From NCBI GenBank assembly GCA_050633205.1, contig JBOEGA010000078.1, forward strand, positions 1-59,204: DNA of 59,204 bases, given 5' to 3'. Numbering within the stretch: the stretch's first letter is position 1; each line of letters starts with the position of its first letter. The stretch is from CBDHHC01 sp050633205 (GTDB lineage Bacteria; Pseudomonadota; Alphaproteobacteria; Rhizobiales; CBDHHC01). The position numbers and the translations under genes are program-made. A model generated the notes under the pieces. The model had not been told where the DNA came from, searched no databases, and saw only the letters and a program-made list of their open reading frames with translations. Positions 43,947 to 52,582 of this stretch are shown here, piece after piece.

Positions 43947-45506
43947 ATGGATGACAATAAAAGATATTACATAACAACCGCGATTTCATATCCAAATGGT
44001 GCACCGCATATCGGGCACGCATATGAAGCAATCGCGACGGATGCGCTGGCGCGTTTCAAGCGTCTTGACGGTTATGATGTTTACTTTCTGACCGGGGCGG
44101 ATGAGCACGGAATCAAGATGGTCAAAACGGCCAGAGACAAGGGCATTACTCCAAAAGAGCTGGCGGATGAAAATACAGCGCTGTTTCAGAAAATGGTCGA
44201 GGCATTAAACTGCTCCAATGATGAATTCATCAGAACGACTGAAGAGCGTCATCATATTGCTTCACAGGGGATCTGGAAGCGGATGGAAGAGAATGACGAT
44301 ATCTATCTGGATAGTTATGCCGGCTGGTATTCTGTTCGTGATGAAGCTTATTATGATGAAAGCGAACTGGAGAAAAATGCTGATGGTGAAAAGGTTTCAC
44401 CTCAGGGAACACCTGTTGAGTGGGTGGAAGAGGAAAGCTATTTCTTCAAACTGTCTGCCTATCAGGAGCCATTGCTGAAGCTATATGAGGATCATCCCGA
44501 GTTTATTGGTCCTGACCACAGACGCAATGAAGTAACCAGCTTTGTGAAGGGCGGCCTTCGTGACCTGTCAATTTCACGGACGACATTTGACTGGGGTATC
44601 AAGGTTCCGGGGAATGACAAGCATATTATGTATGTCTGGGTTGATGCTCTGACGAATTATATTACTGCTCTTGGTTTCCCTGATACTGAAGCGGAAAAAT
44701 ATCAGAAGTTCTGGCCTGCGAATGCGCATATTATCGGTAAGGATATTATACGTTTTCACACGGTTTACTGGCCTGCATTTCTGATGTCTGCAAAACTTCC
44801 ATTGCCGAACAGGGTCTTTGCTCATGGCTTTCTGTTTAACAATGGTGAGAAGATGTCAAAGTCTACGGGCAATGTGGTTGATCCGTTTTCAATGGTTGAG
44901 GAATATGGCGTTGACCAGTTCCGTTTCTTCCTGCTTCGTGAAGTGCCGTTCGGGCAGGATGGCAACTACAACCATGAGGCTATCGTAAACCGGACCAATG
45001 CTGATCTGGCTAATGATCTGGGCAACCTTGCCTCACGTTCGTTGTCGATGATTGCGAAAAACTGTGATAATGCGTTGCCAACTCCTGCCGAGTTTTCGGG
45101 TGAGGACAAGGTAATGCTTGCGGCAGCTGATGGTATTCTTGCCAAAGCACGTGAAGCTATGGATGTTCAGGCTATTCACAAGGCGCTTGAAGCGGCATGG
45201 ACTGTGGTCAGTGATACGAACAAGTATTTCGCGGCACAGGAGCCGTGGGCTCTGAAGAAAACTGACCCTGAGCGTATGAATACAGTTCTGTATGTCACTG
45301 CGGAGGTTATTCGCCAGGTTGGTATACTGGCACTGCCGTTTATTCCTGACTCGGCTAACAAGCTGCTTGATCTGTTCCAGCTTCCTGAAGATGAGCGTAA
45401 CTTTGCGCATCTTGGTGAAGCCGGGCGTCTGAAGCCGGGTATTGAAATCAACAAACCTTCTCCTGTGTTCCCTAGATATGTGGATGAAACAGAAGAGGCT
45501 AAATAA
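43947..45506 (+). CDS. metG: Methionyl-tRNA synthetase
   Basis: 519 residues from ATG 43947, whose upstream AGGA is 11 bases away; ATG 43935 is less well spaced. Class I motifs 'AISYPNGAPHIGHAYE' (HIGH) and 'FNNGEKMSKSTGNV' (KMSKS) are intact. It has the short form without the C-terminal tRNA-binding domain. It charges initiator and elongator tRNA-Met. Confidence 0.96.
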   Translation: MDDNKRYYITTAISYPNGAPHIGHAYEAIATDALARFKRLDGYDVYFLTGADEHGIKMVKTARDKGITPKELADENTALFQKMVEALNCSNDEFIRTTEERHHIASQGIWKRMEENDDIYLDSYAGWYSVRDEAYYDESELEKNADGEKVSPQGTPVEWVEEESYFFKLSAYQEPLLKLYEDHPEFIGPDHRRNEVTSFVKGGLRDLSISRTTFDWGIKVPGNDKHIMYVWVDALTNYITALGFPDTEAEKYQKFWPANAHIIGKDIIRFHTVYWPAFLMSAKLPLPNRVFAHGFLFNNGEKMSKSTGNVVDPFSMVEEYGVDQFRFFLLREVPFGQDGNYNHEAIVNRTNADLANDLGNLASRSLSMIAKNCDNALPTPAEFSGEDKVMLAAADGILAKAREAMDVQAIHKALEAAWTVVSDTNKYFAAQEPWALKKTDPERMNTVLYVTAEVIRQVGILALPFIPDSANKLLDLFQLPEDERNFAHLGEAGRLKPGIEINKPSPVFPRYVDETEEAK

Positions 45507-45514
45507 AAAATTGA

Positions 45515-45554
45515 GAGTGCAGTTAATTTACAGTTTGTGGGGCTGCGCTCTTTT
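45515..45554 (+). terminator. Terminator after metG
   Basis: GAGTGCAG (45515-45522) pairs with CTGCGCTC (45543-45550; one G-T), then TTTT. The loop is 20 bases, so it is probably a partial terminator within the metG-tatD run. Confidence 0.5.
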
Positions 45555-45587
45555 GAATGAAAGAATAAGAAAATAATCGAGAATAAT

Positions 45588-46385
45588 ATGTTTATAGTCG
45601 ACAGTCACTGCCATCTGGATTTTCCAGTGCTGAATAACCGCCTGGATGAAGTCCTTAAAAATGCCGATGAGCTTGGCGTGAAACTGATGGTTACAATTTC
45701 GACAAAAGTGAAAGAATTTGAAAAGCTTCGGGTGATTGCGGAGGCTTATGACAATGTGTATTGCAGCATCGGCACGCACCCTAATCATGCTGCTGAAGAG
45801 CCGGATACTTCCGCTGAAGAGCTTATCGAGATTGCTCAACACCCGAAAGTTGTTGCAATTGGGGAAGCCGGGCTTGATTACCATTATGATTATGCAACTC
45901 CTGAAGTTCAGGAAAAGGGTTTCAGGCAGCATATAGCAGCGTCCAGAGAGACAGGGTTGCCGCTGGTCATTCATTCCCGTGATGCCGAACAGGATACGGC
46001 AAAGATACTGGAGGAAGAAACTGCAAAGGGGGCATTTAAGCCGCTGCTGCACTGCTTCTCCTCCGGGGCGGAGCTTGCTCATCGCGGGATGGCAGTGGGC
46101 GCCTATCTGTCTTTTTCCGGGATTGTGACCTTTAACAGCGCAAAGGAAATTCAACAGGTTGCCAAAGAAGCACCTGCTGACCGTATTCTGGTTGAGACTG
46201 ATGCCCCTTATCTGGCGCCGGTACCACACAGGGGCAAGAAAAACGAACCTGGTTATACACGATATACGCTGGAGAAACTTGCTGAATTGCGCGGTGTTTC
46301 CGTAGAAGAGATGGCGAAAGTCACGACCGAGAACTTCCTGAGACTGTTCAGCAAAGTTCCAAGACCTGCTGAACTCGGGGAATAG
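45588..46385 (+). CDS. TatD-family metal-dependent DNase/hydrolase
   Basis: 265 residues. TIM-barrel hydrolase with all metal-binding motifs: 'DSHCHLDFP', 'AIGEAGLDYHYDY', 'LVIHSRDAEQDT', 'LLHCFSSGAELA' and 'VETDAPYLAPVPHRGKKNEP'. Family members are 3'-5' exonucleases or deoxyribonucleases; the substrate in this branch (YcfH-type) is not settled. It starts 81 bases after metG and is followed eight bases later by the MBL gene. Confidence 0.94.
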   Translation: MFIVDSHCHLDFPVLNNRLDEVLKNADELGVKLMVTISTKVKEFEKLRVIAEAYDNVYCSIGTHPNHAAEEPDTSAEELIEIAQHPKVVAIGEAGLDYHYDYATPEVQEKGFRQHIAASRETGLPLVIHSRDAEQDTAKILEEETAKGAFKPLLHCFSSGAELAHRGMAVGAYLSFSGIVTFNSAKEIQQVAKEAPADRILVETDAPYLAPVPHRGKKNEPGYTRYTLEKLAELRGVSVEEMAKVTTENFLRLFSKVPRPAELGE

Positions 46386-46392
46386 CATTGAG

Positions 46393-47187
46393 ATGACTCT
46401 CAGGTTTACCATATTGGGATGCGGATCATCTGCCGGGGTGCCACGTGTTGGTGGTGACTGGGGTGCCTGTGATCCGGCAAATCCGAAAAACCGCAGAATG
46501 CGTTGTTCTCTTCTTGCTGAACGTAGTGGTGAAGACGGCAAAACCACCGTGCTGGTTGATACTGGTCCTGATATGCGGGAGCAGTTATTGACTGCTGATG
46601 TGAACTGGGTTGATGCTGTGCTTTATACGCATGAACACGCTGATCACACGCACGGGATTGATGATCTTCGCTCTCTGGTGATGACACACAGGAAGCGTGT
46701 TGATGTTTATATGGATGAAACTTCGTTTGATCTTATTACCGAGAAGTTCAGCTATTGCTTCAAAACTCCAGAAGGTAGCCTGTATCCGCCTATATTACAA
46801 AGTCATAAACTAAATTGTGGTGAAGATGTAATTCTTAAAGGGCAGGGCGGCGATATATCAGCTGTTCCGTTTCTTGTGCATCATGGCCCTATCGATGCGC
46901 TGGGATTCAGGTTTGGAGACCTTGCATATAGTCCTGACCTTAACGATATACCGGATGAAACATTACCCCTTCTGGAAAATCTGGATGTCTGGATTATCGA
47001 TTGCCTGCGGCGGACTCCACATAAAACGCATCTTGTGCTCGATGAGACTTTAAGCTGGATTGAGCGCATGAAACCCAGACATGCGATTCTGACTAATATG
47101 CATGTGGATCTGGATTACGAAGAACTGGTTCGGGAATTGCCGGATGGTGTTGAACCCGCATTTGATGGGATGACTATAGAAATGTAA
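46393..47187 (+). CDS. MBL-fold metallo-hydrolase (PhnP-like)
   Basis: 264 residues. 'TILGCGSSAGVPRVGGDWGA' and 'RRMRCSLLAE' at the start, the metal motif 'YTHEHADHTHGIDDLRSLV', and later 'WIIDCLRRTPHKTHLVLDET' and 'AILTNMHVDLDYEEL'. This matches the PhnP/RNase Z-like cyclic-phosphate phosphodiesterase group that follows tatD in many alphaproteobacteria. Substrate unknown. Confidence 0.9.
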   Translation: MTLRFTILGCGSSAGVPRVGGDWGACDPANPKNRRMRCSLLAERSGEDGKTTVLVDTGPDMREQLLTADVNWVDAVLYTHEHADHTHGIDDLRSLVMTHRKRVDVYMDETSFDLITEKFSYCFKTPEGSLYPPILQSHKLNCGEDVILKGQGGDISAVPFLVHHGPIDALGFRFGDLAYSPDLNDIPDETLPLLENLDVWIIDCLRRTPHKTHLVLDETLSWIERMKPRHAILTNMHVDLDYEELVRELPDGVEPAFDGMTIEM

Positions 47188-47221
47188 TGCGTCCGGCAGT
47201 ATAAAAAACTGGAGAGATTAT

Positions 47222-48694
47222 ATGGTACACCGAATTATTGAAGTCGATCTATTCGATCTGGTTATATTGGGGGCAACCGGTGACTTATCTCTGCGCAAGC
47301 TTTTGCCCGCGCTTTACAGACGTGACTGGGAAGGTCAGATCCCTGAAGGTGCCCGCATCGTCTGTTGTGCCCGTTCAGATATTGATACGGTAGCATTTCA
47401 TGAAATGGTCAAGACTTCTCTGAAGACCTATATCAAAGACAGTGAGCTGGATACGAAAACAGTTGGCAGGTTTCTGGAGCGGATTGAGTTTATCTCTCTG
47501 GATGTGACCAAACTGGAGGATTATGATGGGCTTGCCAAGGTTCTTAACAGGTTCAGTGATAATCGTATCCGGGTTTTCTATCTGTCGGTTGGCCCGTCTT
47601 TATTTCCGCCAATTACACAATGTCTTAGGGAAACAGGTCTTTCCAAAGATGCACGGCTGGTTGTTGAGAAACCATTCGGTGCGGATTTTGACAGTGCCCG
47701 CGCCCTGAATGACCAGCTCTCGACTGCTTTTGATGAGCATCATATTTATCGTATTGATCATTACCTTGGTAAAGAGACAGTTCAGAATCTGATGGCTTTG
47801 CGGTTTGCCAATATTCTGTTCGAACCGCTCTGGAATTCCCGTCATATTGATCATGTGCAGATTACTGTTGCGGAATCCATAGGCATTGAAACCCGTGCAG
47901 ACTATTACAGTCATGTGGGGGCTATGAGGGATATGGTGCAGAACCATCTGCTTCAGCTCTTGTGTCTGACAGCTATGGAGCCACCACATACTTTTGATGC
48001 TGATGCTGTTCGCGATGAGAAACTGAAGATATTAAAAGCGCTTAAGCCACTTTCCGGTGAGGAGGCGTTGCGTGCAACGGCGCGGGGGCAGTACCGACCC
48101 ACGGAAACCCTGCCGGGGTTTCTGGATGAAATCGGTGAGGAAAAAAGCCTAACAGAGAGTTTCGTGGCCATTCGTGCTGAAGTGGCGAGCTGGAGATGGG
48201 CGGGAACGCCGTTTTATCTGAGAACTGGCAAGAGGTTGCGGGCGCGGATGGCAGAGATTGTCATCGTGTTTAAGGAAGTGCCTCATTCAATTTTCTCCGG
48301 GCTGCAGACGCGCAGCAAACCTAATATTCTTACGATACGATTGCAGCCTGATGAAGGGCTGACAATGACGGTCATGACAAAAGAGCCGGGCCCCGGTGGT
48401 TTCAGAATGCGTGAATTTCCTCTGGATATGTCATTTGCGGAGAGTCTTGGTGAGAGCTGGACCATGCCAGATGCATATGAACGCCTTATTATGGATGTAG
48501 TACGGGGTAATCAGACATTATTTATGCGACGCGATGAAGTGGAAGCGTCCTGGCTATGGATCGATTCAATTATTGAGGCATGGCAGAATTCTGGTGAGTA
48601 TCCGGAGCAGTATGACTCCGGGACTGCCGGGCCTTCTGCTGCGATTGAACTGCTGGCCAGAGATGAGCGTCGCTGGAGGGAGATTTCATTGTGA
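47222..48694 (+). CDS. zwf: Glucose-6-phosphate 1-dehydrogenase
   Basis: 490 residues; ATG 47222 follows a GGAG site. NADP-binding 'LVILGATGDLSLRKLLPALY', active-site 'YRIDHYLGKETVQNLMALRF', 'WNSRHIDHVQITVAES' and 'RWAGTPFYLRTGKRL' are all present. It oxidises glucose-6-phosphate to 6-phosphogluconolactone. The stop codon overlaps the GTG start of the fused pgl-pgi gene, so the lactone product is handed to the next enzyme made from the same message. Confidence 0.97.
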   Translation: MVHRIIEVDLFDLVILGATGDLSLRKLLPALYRRDWEGQIPEGARIVCCARSDIDTVAFHEMVKTSLKTYIKDSELDTKTVGRFLERIEFISLDVTKLEDYDGLAKVLNRFSDNRIRVFYLSVGPSLFPPITQCLRETGLSKDARLVVEKPFGADFDSARALNDQLSTAFDEHHIYRIDHYLGKETVQNLMALRFANILFEPLWNSRHIDHVQITVAESIGIETRADYYSHVGAMRDMVQNHLLQLLCLTAMEPPHTFDADAVRDEKLKILKALKPLSGEEALRATARGQYRPTETLPGFLDEIGEEKSLTESFVAIRAEVASWRWAGTPFYLRTGKRLRARMAEIVIVFKEVPHSIFSGLQTRSKPNILTIRLQPDEGLTMTVMTKEPGPGGFRMREFPLDMSFAESLGESWTMPDAYERLIMDVVRGNQTLFMRRDEVEASWLWIDSIIEAWQNSGEYPEQYDSGTAGPSAAIELLARDERRWREISL

Positions 48695-51066
48695 TAGGTG
48701 AAGGTAACAGAGTGTTTCCAGTATTAACCAGCTTTGATGACGAGGCGACCCTTGCCAGAAAGCTTTCGGCGGAAATTGCAGAACATTTACGACAGGCAAT
48801 CAGGGAGCGGGGGAAGGCGCGTATTGTGCTTTCCGGAGGGTCTACTCCTCAGAAGACCTATCTTTTACTGAGTAAAGAGGATGTGAACTGGGAGAGGGTT
48901 GAAATTACTCTTGCGGACGAACGCTGGGTGCCGTCGTCCCATCCGCGATCCAACCATTGTCTATTGAATATGACTTTGTTTGAGCCGCTTAAGGTTAGAC
49001 CTCATTTTGTTCCTCTTTATCGGGACAGTGAAGATCCGTCGCTGGTTATTGATGAAATCAACAGGGATGTCGCAAATATTATGCGTCCCTTCGATCTGGT
49101 ATTACTCGGGATGGGGGCTGACGGCCATACGGCCAGCCTGTTTCCCCAGGGAGATCAGCTGGAAGAGTCACTTGACCTCGATGATCCTATGATGGCCCGT
49201 GTGATTAATGCTCCGGGTGCTCTGGAGCCGCGTATTACGCTGACATTGCGGGCTCTTCTGGACAGCAGGCATATTATTCTTGCGTTCTCGGGTTTGAAAA
49301 AATTTCAGACGTTTGAGCATGTTATGGAGCGAGGACCGATTGAGGATATGCCTATACGCGCTGTTCTCCGGCATGCCCGCACGCCAATTGATGTGTTTTA
49401 CTCTCTCGGCAGTGATGAGCTGACAGGGGATGCAGCCGAAACCTGGAGAAAGCTCCATGAGAATGGCCTGCGTTTGAAAGACAAGCGGATTACGACTTTG
49501 TTCAGAGAAGGAAATGAGCGTTTTTCTCATTTTTCTGCAGAAGCAGATCAGGTGCTGCTGGATTATTCCAAAACCAAAATTGATGAACAGACAAAGCAGT
49601 GGCTTCTTAATCTGGCAGAGGTCAGTGATCTTGAAGAGAAGCGGGATGCCATGTTTGGCGGTGAGAAGATTAATATCACCGAAAACCGTGCAGCAGCGCA
49701 TGTTGCTCTTCGTAACAAGGTTGATACGCCATTCGAGATTGAGGGCAGGGATGTTATGCCTGAGGTTGCGGGGGTACTTGAGCGTATGAGGGTTTTCTCC
49801 GAGCAAATCAGGTCTGGCGAGGTGAAGTCTTCATCGGGTGAATTGTTTACGGATATTGTGAATATAGGTATCGGGGGGTCTGATCTTGGGCCTGCCATGG
49901 TTGCAGGGGCGCTAAAGCCTTATGCGGATGGGCCGCGTACTCATTTTGTATCGAATGTTGACAGTGCGCACCTTACGGATACCCTTGCAGGACTCGATCC
50001 GGCACGGACATTATTTCTGGTAGCGTCAAAGACATTTACTACGATTGAGACGCTGACGAATGCCAACTCTGCCCGATCCTGGGTTGCGACGCAGCTTGGG
50101 GAAGAAAATGTGTCTGCCCATTTTGCGGCGATCTCTACTGCGGTCGACAGGGTTCAGGCTTTTGGTATTTCACCGGACAGAATTTTCGGGTACTGGGACT
50201 GGGTTGGCGGACGCTATTCTATCTGGGGGGCAATTGGCCTGTCAGTGATGATTGCAATTGGTCCAAAACGTTTTGAAGAGTTCCTCAATGGAGCTCATGC
50301 CATGGACCAGCATTTTCAGAATGCTCCGCTGGATCAGAATTTACCCGTATTACTTGGCCTTGTTGGTATATGGCACAGTAATATCTGTGGTTATAAAACA
50401 CGGGCATTGCTGCCATATGATCAGAGGCTTGCGCGTTTTCCAGCTTATGTACAGCAGCTTGATATGGAGTCGAACGGCAAGACCGTTACGCTTGATGGTG
50501 AACCTGTTGTGCGTGATAGTGGTCCAATTGTCTGGGGAGAGCCGGGGACGAACGGGCAGCATGCATTTTACCAGCTTATCCACCAGGGAGCGCAGATTGT
50601 TCCAACTGAATTTATGGTTGCAGCTCAGGGGCATGAGCCTGAGCCTGAGCTTAAGGAGCATCATGAACTTCTGATTGCGAACTGCCTTGCGCAGACAGAA
50701 GCTCTGATGAAGGGGCGGGTAACCGAGGATGTGAGAGCAGCCCTTATTGAAAGTGGTGCATCTGAAGAGGAAGCTGAGCAACTGGCACTGCACAAGACTT
50801 TTCCAGGTGACCGTCCGTCTATTACCATTATGTATCCAAAGCTTACACCGTTTGTCCTTGGGCAGTTGATTGCCCTATATGAGCACCGGGTTTTTGTTGA
50901 AGGCTGTATCTGGAATATTAACTCGTTTGATCAGTGGGGTGTTGAGCTTGGTAAGGAGCTTGCCAAAGAGCTTTATCCCTATGTCCGGGATCGGGAATCC
51001 ATGGATGGTGTGGGGAAAGAATCTACAGCATCATTACTTGATTGGCGTGCGAAACACTCTAAATAA
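48691..51066 (+). CDS. Fused 6-phosphogluconolactonase / glucose-6-phosphate isomerase
   Basis: 791 residues from GTG 48691, overlapping the zwf stop by four bases. Residues 1 to ~240 are a complete Pgl domain: 'IVLSGGSTPQKTYLLL' (47-), 'ITLADERWVPSSHPRSNHCL', 'LLGMGADGHTASLFPQ'. Residues ~250-791 are a complete Pgi: 'FLVASKTFTTIETLTNANSA', signature 'GRYSIWGAIGLSVM' (~507), 'GEPGTNGQHAFYQLIHQG' (~616) and 'DQWGVELGKELAKEL' (~747). Pgi alone is ~550 residues and Pgl ~240, so nothing is lost. One polypeptide hydrolyses the Zwf lactone and isomerises glucose-6-P and fructose-6-P. There is no stop or frameshift at the junction. Confidence 0.93.
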   Translation: MIGEGNRVFPVLTSFDDEATLARKLSAEIAEHLRQAIRERGKARIVLSGGSTPQKTYLLLSKEDVNWERVEITLADERWVPSSHPRSNHCLLNMTLFEPLKVRPHFVPLYRDSEDPSLVIDEINRDVANIMRPFDLVLLGMGADGHTASLFPQGDQLEESLDLDDPMMARVINAPGALEPRITLTLRALLDSRHIILAFSGLKKFQTFEHVMERGPIEDMPIRAVLRHARTPIDVFYSLGSDELTGDAAETWRKLHENGLRLKDKRITTLFREGNERFSHFSAEADQVLLDYSKTKIDEQTKQWLLNLAEVSDLEEKRDAMFGGEKINITENRAAAHVALRNKVDTPFEIEGRDVMPEVAGVLERMRVFSEQIRSGEVKSSSGELFTDIVNIGIGGSDLGPAMVAGALKPYADGPRTHFVSNVDSAHLTDTLAGLDPARTLFLVASKTFTTIETLTNANSARSWVATQLGEENVSAHFAAISTAVDRVQAFGISPDRIFGYWDWVGGRYSIWGAIGLSVMIAIGPKRFEEFLNGAHAMDQHFQNAPLDQNLPVLLGLVGIWHSNICGYKTRALLPYDQRLARFPAYVQQLDMESNGKTVTLDGEPVVRDSGPIVWGEPGTNGQHAFYQLIHQGAQIVPTEFMVAAQGHEPEPELKEHHELLIANCLAQTEALMKGRVTEDVRAALIESGASEEEAEQLALHKTFPGDRPSITIMYPKLTPFVLGQLIALYEHRVFVEGCIWNINSFDQWGVELGKELAKELYPYVRDRESMDGVGKESTASLLDWRAKHSK

Positions 51067-51125
51067 TAATGTCGAGCGTGCATTAGAATTTTCTAATAAT
51101 ATAATAATAACTGAATTTTTTTAAG

Positions 51126-51156
51126 CTGCCGCCAGAATTGGCGGCAGTGCGCTTTT
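51126..51156 (+). terminator. Intrinsic terminator after zwf/pgl-pgi
   Basis: CTGCCGCCA (51126-51134), loop GAAT, TGGCGGCAG (51139-51147), then TGCGCTTTT. A GC-rich nine-pair stem, ending the sugar-phosphate operon. Confidence 0.8.
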
Positions 51157-51189
51157 ATAAGATCAAATCTAATATAAAGCAGTTTTAAT

Positions 51190-52485
51190 ATGAGAAGATA
51201 TTTATACATCGCGCTTGGCTTTTTTGCCGTTTTGATTATTCTCCCCCTGATCCTGATATTTTTTGCACTGGAATCCGGCCCACGGGTTAATGACTCTGTG
51301 GTTACTCAATCGGAAGATGCGCGAAGAGCGCGGACTATTTTCCGTGAGTTCCGAGCTCTCACCGAAGCGAATACGAATAAAAAGAGCCTGGAAATCTCCG
51401 AGGATGATGTCAACAGCATTATTGGTCTGGCAAGGCGTGCGATTCCAACATTGCGCGGGCGCTCAATAATTGAGCAGGACAAGCTGAAAGTGAGGGCATC
51501 TGTTAAAGTGCCGAGCTTTCCTGGTGGGTGGCTGAATGTTGAGGGAACTGTTGTTTCTTCAGAAAAAGGTGTGAAACTGGAGGCCGCAAGACTGGGACCT
51601 TACAGTCTTCCTTCTTCGATGCTTATTCCTCTTGCCGGGTTGATACTTGATTTTTCATTGGGAGATCAGCTTGGGCAGGTTGCTATAAAGAGTATCAGCA
51701 AGGTTGAGGTTTCCGATAAAAAGGCAGTGTTTCATGTGGCACTCGGACGGAAAGACCGTAAACGGCTGGCAAGGAAATTCAAGAACAAGGTGCGTGAAAT
51801 TGCAGGCGTAGGCAATGAGGAGGATGTTCGTTTTTATTATAAGGCTATTGATAGTGCTGCCAAAGAGGGGGAGTTGCCGACGGGCGGATCATTGTTGCCC
51901 TATATACGTTTCGCCCTGAATCTTACGCTTGAGCGTGAAGGTGGTGTGGAGTATCAAAAGCAAAAACAGGCTGCTATTCTGGCGCTTGCAATTTATTGCG
52001 GTCATCCGAAATTTGAGCAGGTGGTAGGGACTGTCGGTTCTGGCAGGGGTAAATGGAAGACCCGGTGTTTTTACAATACATTTGCCAGACGTGGAGATCT
52101 GAGTAAGCATTTTATTATTTCAGCCGGGCTTAAAGCTGCCAGCGACGCGGGCTTTGCTTTTGCTATTGGTGAGTTCAAGGAGCTGCTCGACAGCAACAGG
52201 GGAGGAAGTGGTTTCAGTTTTGATGATCTTGCTGCTGACAGAGCTGGCATACGATTTGCAGAAATTGTGCTCGCAGCAGACAGACGGAGGTTAAGGAAAC
52301 TTATAGACAGGCTTCAATCAGAGGCTGATATTTTTCCGTTAATAGCCGGATTGCCTGCAGGATTAACCAGAGAACAATTTGAGGAGCGTTTCGTGAATGT
52401 TGACAGTGGAGCTTATAAACAGGTGCTGGCGGATATTGAAAACAGAATAAATAAATTAGATTTTTATAATGCTGATATAGATTAG
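51190..52485 (+). CDS. Membrane-anchored protein of unknown function
   Basis: 431 residues. One N-terminal anchor ('LYIALGFFAVLIILPLILIF') and a large periplasmic part. Visible pieces: 'SLEISEDDVNSIIGLARRAI', 'KVRASVKVPSFPGGWLNVEG', 'AIYCGHPKFEQVVGTVGSGR' and 'RGDLSKHFIISAGLKAASDA'. The C-terminal half is helical with a conserved-looking 'DDLAADRAGIRFAE' segment, in which acidic residues might bind metal. I do not recognise a named family. It is flanked by terminator and phaC, so probably monocistronic. Confidence 0.65.
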   Translation: MRRYLYIALGFFAVLIILPLILIFFALESGPRVNDSVVTQSEDARRARTIFREFRALTEANTNKKSLEISEDDVNSIIGLARRAIPTLRGRSIIEQDKLKVRASVKVPSFPGGWLNVEGTVVSSEKGVKLEAARLGPYSLPSSMLIPLAGLILDFSLGDQLGQVAIKSISKVEVSDKKAVFHVALGRKDRKRLARKFKNKVREIAGVGNEEDVRFYYKAIDSAAKEGELPTGGSLLPYIRFALNLTLEREGGVEYQKQKQAAILALAIYCGHPKFEQVVGTVGSGRGKWKTRCFYNTFARRGDLSKHFIISAGLKAASDAGFAFAIGEFKELLDSNRGGSGFSFDDLAADRAGIRFAEIVLAADRRRLRKLIDRLQSEADIFPLIAGLPAGLTREQFEERFVNVDSGAYKQVLADIENRINKLDFYNADID

Positions 52486-52582
52486 TATTATGTACGGAAA
52501 TATTATTGATTTGCATCAATGTAGTTAGAATGGCTTAATATAAATATGATTTAAGCGCGTCAAAATTATTGAGTAGCACCTA

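Noticed and set aside
45528..46547. 339-codon minus-strand frame
   Set aside because: Exactly antisense to the clear TatD gene; composition is that of a shadow frame.
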